From NCBI GenBank assembly GCA_913057815.1, contig CAJXOV010000059.1:1-9356 (forward strand): 9,356 nt of DNA, given 5' to 3'. The first letter of the stretch is position 1. Each line of letters opens with the position of its first letter. The position numbers and the translations under genes are program-made. The notes under the pieces were generated by a model that saw only the letters and a list, made by a program, of their open reading frames with translations, did not search any database and was not told the origin of the DNA. This DNA is from an uncultured Flavobacteriales bacterium (GTDB lineage: Bacteria; Bacteroidota; Bacteroidia; Flavobacteriales_D; Sanyastnellaceae). Shown here piece after piece: positions 7,101-9,356 of the stretch.

Positions 7101-8714
7101 ACTATAGACATTCTTCATCATCAAGTCCCATAACGGAGCAGGATTTCCTTGTGCATCTACTACTTGGGTAATAGAGCTTTTTAGCATTTTTAAGATCAAT
7201 GCATCTGGAGCGGTAATTCCGTCCTGTGAAAGTGATCCTACTTGGTAAGTGTTTCCTCCTTCTGTGTACTCATATGCCACGGAAAGGACTTCAGCATTGT
7301 TAAGTGATTGTCTTAAACTTATAAATCCTAGTTTACCATTAAATGTGAATTCAGAAGCGCTTAATTTTCTGGCATTTCCTACTCTTTCGAAGTGAATTCC
7401 TTGTTGGTAGTTTTGCTGTAAACCTTGGATGGCACCTATAGCACCACTATACCCTATTACTTCAGGGTTAGAAACCATATCTGCAAAAATGGTATTCTGT
7501 TCATTGTCTGGTAGTAACGATGCGTTAGCTGGGAATATAGCTGTAGGATTAGTATATCCTGAAGACTGATAAGCCGTGTTTTCCCCTAAATCTGTTAGTG
7601 CTACTAAGTTTCTTACATCTTGAGTGTTAGCTTGAGTGTTTACAACCCAAACTTCTATTCTAGTAATGTTAACTGCAGAATTTACAATAGGCAAACTTTG
7701 CATAGCTACATCATACTGGTCTCTAAAGTATTGAGATAAGAAGTAGTGTTTGTTAGCCTCGTATGCATCTGCCTTGATGTCGAAAGTCTGAGTTTGAGCT
7801 CCACCTTCTACAGTTATTTCCTTTCGTTCACCTTTCTGTTGAGAGAGCACAGTGGTGTTTTTTAATCTTCCAAACTTGGTTTCCAACTTCATTCCGAATA
7901 GACTCTGAGACCCTTGGATAAGAGACCCCGAAAGAGGTAAGCTTACATTTCCCGCTTCTATCTTTTGAATAATTTCATCTTCACTTCCAGTATATTCTAG
8001 CTTCATTTGATTTTCAAAATCAAATGTTGCTTCGGTGTTGTAATTGGTAGAAAGTTTCAATTTCGTTCCGATATTTCCAACGACATTTAGTTGGATTTTT
8101 TGGCCAAAATCAAAAGTGGTTATGCTACGTTGTCTTTGTGGAATTCTTGGATTATCAGTCTTACTAATATTCACACCAAAGCTGAGCTCGGCAGATCCTT
8201 GAGGTCTTATTTCAATTTCATTACTACCAAAAATATTAGCAAAACCTTTGCTATCAATCGTCATTTTTGGAGCAAAAGCCTGAGACTCTTCATCTACCTT
8301 GTCTTGTTGTTTGTTCCAGTATTCAGATAGACTCTTCGTAAAGTCATAATTTAGATATTCATCTTGTGTAAGTTCAATCGGAGTCCTGAAATACAGACTA
8401 TCACCAATAGTTTGAACTATGCTGTAAGTACCTGTTTCAGGATCATAAACTACTTCAGAGTTTATATTATCAGGGTCTTGAAGATTAACACCTGAGACTC
8501 CATGTTCTGATGGGTTTATTCCTTGGTCCTGCAAAGGAAAAGGAAGGTCTGTGGTATCTTTAGGTTCCACCTTTCTAAAAGGAGAATCTTCTGGAGTTAT
8601 TAAAACAGGAATTATGTAATTAGAAAATGCCGTTCTCGCATATCCGCTAATTACAGTAATAATTAATAACAAAGCTATAGCTAGCTTAATCGTATTTTTG
8701 GCCTTGAATCTCAC
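1170..8714 (-). CDS. sprA: T9SS outer-membrane translocon SprA/Sov
   Basis: A 2514-residue outer-membrane protein, the translocation channel of the type IX secretion system, through which C-terminally tagged enzymes and gliding adhesins leave the cell. The Flavobacterium johnsoniae homologue is about 2400 residues and forms a 36-strand single-chain barrel. Seen here: a signal peptide (basic start, hydrophobic 11-23, likely cleavage near A26); the conserved IEIRPQGSAELSFG block at 167-180; YIDDFEGSQSTIDL at 856-869; a polar middle part with conserved SprA blocks such as LRLGSDFDENYYEYEIP (around 1420-1437) and VWANELRLTDF (around 1533-1543); and many alternating strand-like segments up to the C-terminus, ending SLRFTLTQ like an OMP strand. 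Only three cysteines are seen (1372, 1418, 1530). The start is GTG at 8714-8712: an in-frame TAG lies at 8723-8721, and the next Met (about residue 150) would lose the signal peptide. It has two charged insertions (1676-1709 and 1971-2006). It follows ruvA by 9 nt, probably co-transcribed. The frame is intact throughout. Confidence 0.98.
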   Translation of the reverse strand: MRFKAKNTIKLAIALLLIITVISGYARTAFSNYIIPVLITPEDSPFRKVEPKDTTDLPFPLQDQGINPSEHGVSGVNLQDPDNINSEVVYDPETGTYSIVQTIGDSLYFRTPIELTQDEYLNYDFTKSLSEYWNKQQDKVDEESQAFAPKMTIDSKGFANIFGSNEIEIRPQGSAELSFGVNISKTDNPRIPQRQRSITTFDFGQKIQLNVVGNIGTKLKLSTNYNTEATFDFENQMKLEYTGSEDEIIQKIEAGNVSLPLSGSLIQGSQSLFGMKLETKFGRLKNTTVLSQQKGERKEITVEGGAQTQTFDIKADAYEANKHYFLSQYFRDQYDVAMQSLPIVNSAVNITRIEVWVVNTQANTQDVRNLVALTDLGENTAYQSSGYTNPTAIFPANASLLPDNEQNTIFADMVSNPEVIGYSGAIGAIQGLQQNYQQGIHFERVGNARKLSASEFTFNGKLGFISLRQSLNNAEVLSVAYEYTEGGNTYQVGSLSQDGITAPDALILKMLKSSITQVVDAQGNPAPLWDLMMKNVYSMGAFGVNSEDFRLDVWYNNPSTGIDQNYIPREPLDGKLLVQVLDMDKINVNGEPYQDGVFDFVDNAATQGGLINSQNGRLYLPTVEPFGNHLVKYITDSASAYSLSDAEVNALVSQVVFQELYDSTKTAAQQIPAKNRFSIRGQYKSSSSSEISLNSINIPQGSVSVTSGGVKLVENQDYTVDYNLGRVRILNESLLDSGTPINVSLESNSLFNIQTKTLLGSRFDYEISDDINIGATILNLRERPLTQKINVGDEPVNNTIIGADLKYRAESRFITSLVDRLPFYETKAKSTIDFNAEGAYLIPGYSRAIGKNGNAYIDDFEGSQSTIDLRALNQWFLASTPRHQPNLFPEALIEDSIIINSNRAKMSWYQIDPIFYQPNSSIDGVDGFVRSDHRMREILEEEVFPDRELSPGTPRNIATLDMTYYPEERGPYNYDLSEDDPNLPAESEGLTPDGLLADPESRWGGIQRSLTVNDFESSNIEFIQFWMMDPFHEDSPNENGGDLYFNLGNVSEDILSDSGLSFENGYPSENQDSPIDSTSFGFIPDPSNFNVVNAFDNSSSNFELQDIGIDGLNNSDEAEFFENEYNYLTALQNSPLTTEAYNAILADVSADDYFYPRRDISGGANTLDRHKSFNGYDGNSLNQQEAATTIPNTEDINKDNTLNTIESYYQYKVSLKPQDLTVENIGNNYLTDVFRTTKNTEETESRPITWYQFKIPVRDFQKSFNGITDFRSIRFMRMFMQGWDEEVTLRFARLELIRGEWRVYQGSLEAPGEIDQNDNDETSFVVNAVNIEENSNREPIRYVEPPGIIREIDVGAANLRNLNEQSLSMEVCNLEDGDARATYRNVNFDMRMYKRLKMFVHAESGDLNNQLQKGDMACFLRLGSDFDENYYEYEIPLTVTEQTDNSAEDIWPDENIFDIQLSLLQEAKLERNAANVDKLTVFESSNAPSDSRIRVKGNPNLANVVTVMIGLKNPDKDNNPYNVDDGLSECAIVWANELRLTDFNNQGGGAALATLSTTLADFGNLSLAGSISTPGFGSLEQRIQERQRETIKTFNANTTLQIGKLFGEDLGVQLPVYLGYSLSESTPQFDPLSPDVELSDSSNDLSPTEQLTRKKNSRSYEVRRNLNFSNVRISPKGKSDKKDKKTNDKSDPGKGGGKGADKGKGSGKKQTPFYSIKNFSVSYNYSDIYATDINTENDLTINESAGFNYAFSYKPLEVKPFAKIGFVKDAKALKFIKDFNFNIGPKQLGFSTTMDRMYRESRIRDNTAILLDAPTNAIILDQVVKNWNWNRNYTLRYDLTKSLKFDFSAANQALIREPQGVRDRFTKDEYKDQLSALNGFGTDTVGIAPGITTAYNHSTGLNYKLPLNKFPIIDFISADAGYGSTFRWNRAPFAQDTLGNTIENSRNITLNAQANFATLYNKSDYLKALSKGKKPKNKKKEEKEKEEEEEVDGFGEPIEGKKKKKKDNSFNPLHEVIKLGMMVKNVSGSYSRNESTFLPGYGQDTYLLGMDRNFNGPGLGFLIGQQEKSIFGTGSTGLLEDVSDSEWLVQQSNLNILQSNTFSESYNFRANIEPIKDVKIELNMNSQSSINNSSFYVYDPFAINDVDLEGLDIVDGVVDGQWGDYISQSPNETGNYSASIVAWSSSFINDNDDNTSDVFDQFLLNRLDVSEIVSQEYQFNDTELDPLQGYYTGYGPLSQRVVIPAFVAAYTGKATDKVSTSPTGVKMAPNWTVRYNGLTKIKSMKKIFKQFRINHSYKANYNMSYLTNVGYVGPTESVPDIQEELDQSDFANYIDPKQISTVTISEQLSPLLGFDMTLNKKNKNKKPIDPQIKIEFRRDRTITLGLANYQVTETKSRSFIIGLGGKIPEVPIGWLRSKRSRLPGRYLENSPINLRADLTIRDNSTVIRRIEERQNQVTAGQRLFSLKTSADLQVSDKLTVRFFYDHQITEPKISTSFRTSNISSGISLRFTLTQ
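2697..2804 (-). other. SprA Lys/Glu-rich low-complexity insertion (residues 1971-2006)
   Basis: Within sprA, residues 1971-2006 are almost entirely lysine and glutamate: a KGKKPKNKKK head, an EEKEKEEEEE run, a short VDGFGEPIEG hinge, then six lysines. The coding strand is a long purine tract, seen on the plus strand as near-continuous pyrimidines around 2693-2715 and 2739-2790. It interrupts barrel-like strand sequence and is probably an unstructured loop. The frame is maintained across it, so it is not a sequencing frameshift. Homopolymer-rich tracts of this kind can vary in length between strains. Confidence 0.8.
3588..3689 (-). other. SprA Lys/Gly/Asp-rich low-complexity insertion (residues 1676-1709)
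   Basis: Within sprA, residues 1676-1709 form a 34-residue stretch of mainly Lys, Gly, Asp and Ser (it begins KGKSDKKDKKTNDK and ends KGKGSGKK), with no hydrophobic residue apart from one alanine. It lies between two strand-like segments (SNVRISP before, FYSIKNFSVSYNYS after), so it is best read as a flexible loop between barrel strands. Which face of the outer membrane it occupies cannot be told from sequence alone. Confidence 0.8.
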
Positions 8715-8723
8715 GTTTTTCTA

Positions 8724-9308
8724 TTACAACTGCTTGAGTGCAAGTTTAATGAGTTGTTCTACTGACAGCTCATCTCCTTCCACTTTGATTAATTTATCAA
8801 GGGTTTTATCAGTTTTGGTTTTATCAAATCCTAAAGAGGACAAAGCTACTAACGCATCATTTTTAATGCTATTGCCCACAAATGTTACATTTTCTTGATT
8901 TTTCTCTAAGCTTGAAATTTTGTCGTGCAAATCTACAATAATTCTTTGGGCAGATTTAGCACCAATTCCTTTGATGGATTTGAGAGCATCAGCATTTTTA
9001 TTTTGAATCGTGCTTCTTACTTCTGTTGGGTTCATTCCACTTAAAATCATACGTGCTGTATTGGCTCCTACACCACTAACTGATATTAGTTTTCTGAATA
9101 TTTCGCGTTCATCTTTGTCTGCGAACCCATAAAGAATTTGGGCATCTTCTCTGACTATAAAATGAGTCCAAATTAAACATGATTCAGTCTCGGGGATTGA
9201 TCCGAAAGTGGTTACAGAGATATGAATATAATATCCTATTCCACCACATTCCATTAGAATATGAGTTGGAGACTTTTCTACAAGTTTTCCTTTTAAGTAG
9301 TCAATCAT
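8724..9308 (-). CDS. ruvA: Holliday junction branch migration protein RuvA
   Basis: A 194-residue protein, close to the usual 190-205. RuvA tetramers bind four-way DNA junctions in the cytoplasm and load RuvB hexamers that drive branch migration in recombinational repair. Domain I (1-64) is the OB fold, starting MIDYLKGKL and ending in REDAQILYGF, where E54 and D55 correspond to the acidic pin residues E55/D56 of the E. coli protein. Domain II has two helix-hairpin-helix motifs, SVSGVGANTA (76-85) and SIKGIGAKSA (111-120). Domain III (about 147-194) is the RuvB-binding three-helix part, beginning KNDALVALSSLGF after a linker rich in Asn and Glu. The start is ATG at 9308-9306, overlapping the stop of the upstream gene as ATGA. 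The ruvB and ruvC genes are not adjacent. It is probably the middle gene of a transcript that continues into sprA; the product has no known link to secretion. Confidence 0.97.
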   Translation of the reverse strand: MIDYLKGKLVEKSPTHILMECGGIGYYIHISVTTFGSIPETESCLIWTHFIVREDAQILYGFADKDEREIFRKLISVSGVGANTARMILSGMNPTEVRSTIQNKNADALKSIKGIGAKSAQRIIVDLHDKISSLEKNQENVTFVGNSIKNDALVALSSLGFDKTKTDKTLDKLIKVEGDELSVEQLIKLALKQL

Positions 9309-9339
9309 TTTTTTGACTGTGCTTCAGCCACTGCTATAG
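9305..9339 (-). CDS. C-terminal tail of upstream gene, truncated by contig end
   Basis: Reading minus strand from 9337, an open frame encodes IAVAEAQSKK and stops at TGA (9307-9305), overlapping the ruvA ATG by 4 bases (ATGA). This tight overlap is typical of translationally coupled genes, which supports it being a true gene end. In many Flavobacteria the gene before ruvA encodes an NADP-dependent malic enzyme with a phosphotransacetylase-like C-terminal domain, and an IAVxxAQ-type ending would fit. That identity is inference from gene order plus ten residues. Confidence 0.5.
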
Positions 9340-9356
9340 CTGTCTCTTATACACAT
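9340..9356 (+). other. Nextera/Tn5 mosaic-end adapter (artefact, not genomic)
   Basis: CTGTCTCTTATACACAT is the first 17 of the 19 bases of the Tn5 mosaic end in the read-through orientation, which is what remains when adapter is not trimmed from the 3' side of a read. It is the inverse of bases 24-42 at the other end of the window. Genomic sequence ends at 9339. Confidence 0.96.

Noticed and set aside
3262..8330. Several 60-80-codon open frames on both strands within sprA
   Set aside because: All are in other frames of a single intact 2514-codon gene with recognisable conserved blocks; none has a convincing start context or protein-like composition.
1170..8714. A novel giant surface protein or toxin
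   Set aside because: Its length, signal peptide and SprA-specific blocks (IEIRPQGSAEL, YIDDFEGSQ, VWANELRL) identify it as the known T9SS translocon.
24..9356. A Tn5-like composite transposon bounded by inverted mosaic ends
   Set aside because: The ends face the wrong way for an element enclosing these genes, no transposase is present, and the left one is continuous with sequencing primer and index sequence.

Overview
This is an AT-rich fragment of a Bacteroidota chromosome, most likely from the Flavobacteriia or a related class. Every gene is on the minus strand. The assignment rests on a complete sprA/sov gene, which encodes the giant outer-membrane translocon of the type IX secretion system (T9SS) and is known only from this phylum. 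It is also supported by a Bacteroidetes-style TonB N-terminus, the lack of clear Shine-Dalgarno sites, and a TAnnTTTG-type promoter box. I cannot assign a genus.

Layout in the direction of transcription (high to low coordinates): the last codons of an unidentified upstream gene (9305-9339, possibly the malic enzyme often found here); ruvA (8724-9308), overlapping it by ATGA; sprA (1170-8714, GTG start), 9 nt after ruvA; a 96-nt gap holding a candidate promoter; gcvH (696-1073); a VanZ-like membrane protein gene (308-691, TTG start), 4 nt after gcvH; a 50-nt gap; and the 5' part of a TonB-family gene (43-257), cut off in its proline-rich segment. Coding density is very high and no gap exceeds 100 nt.

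The genes do not form one pathway. RuvA is a DNA-repair housekeeping protein, SprA exports T9SS cargo and gliding adhesins, GcvH carries lipoate for glycine cleavage, and TonB energises outer-membrane transport. From general knowledge of the phylum, this order is a recurrent neighbourhood rather than a horizontally acquired island. No RNA gene, IS element, CRISPR array or prophage is visible.

Both ends are not genomic. Bases 1-42 are an Illumina Nextera i5-side adapter that includes what reads as an 8-base index, and bases 9340-9356 are a Nextera mosaic end. Genomic sequence therefore runs only from 43 to 9339. The leftmost reading frame continues into the adapter and produces a false C-terminus and stop. 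I found no convincing undescribed biological system. The points worth a second look are these assembly artefacts, the two non-ATG starts, two charged insertions in SprA, and two calcium-loop-like motifs in SprA.
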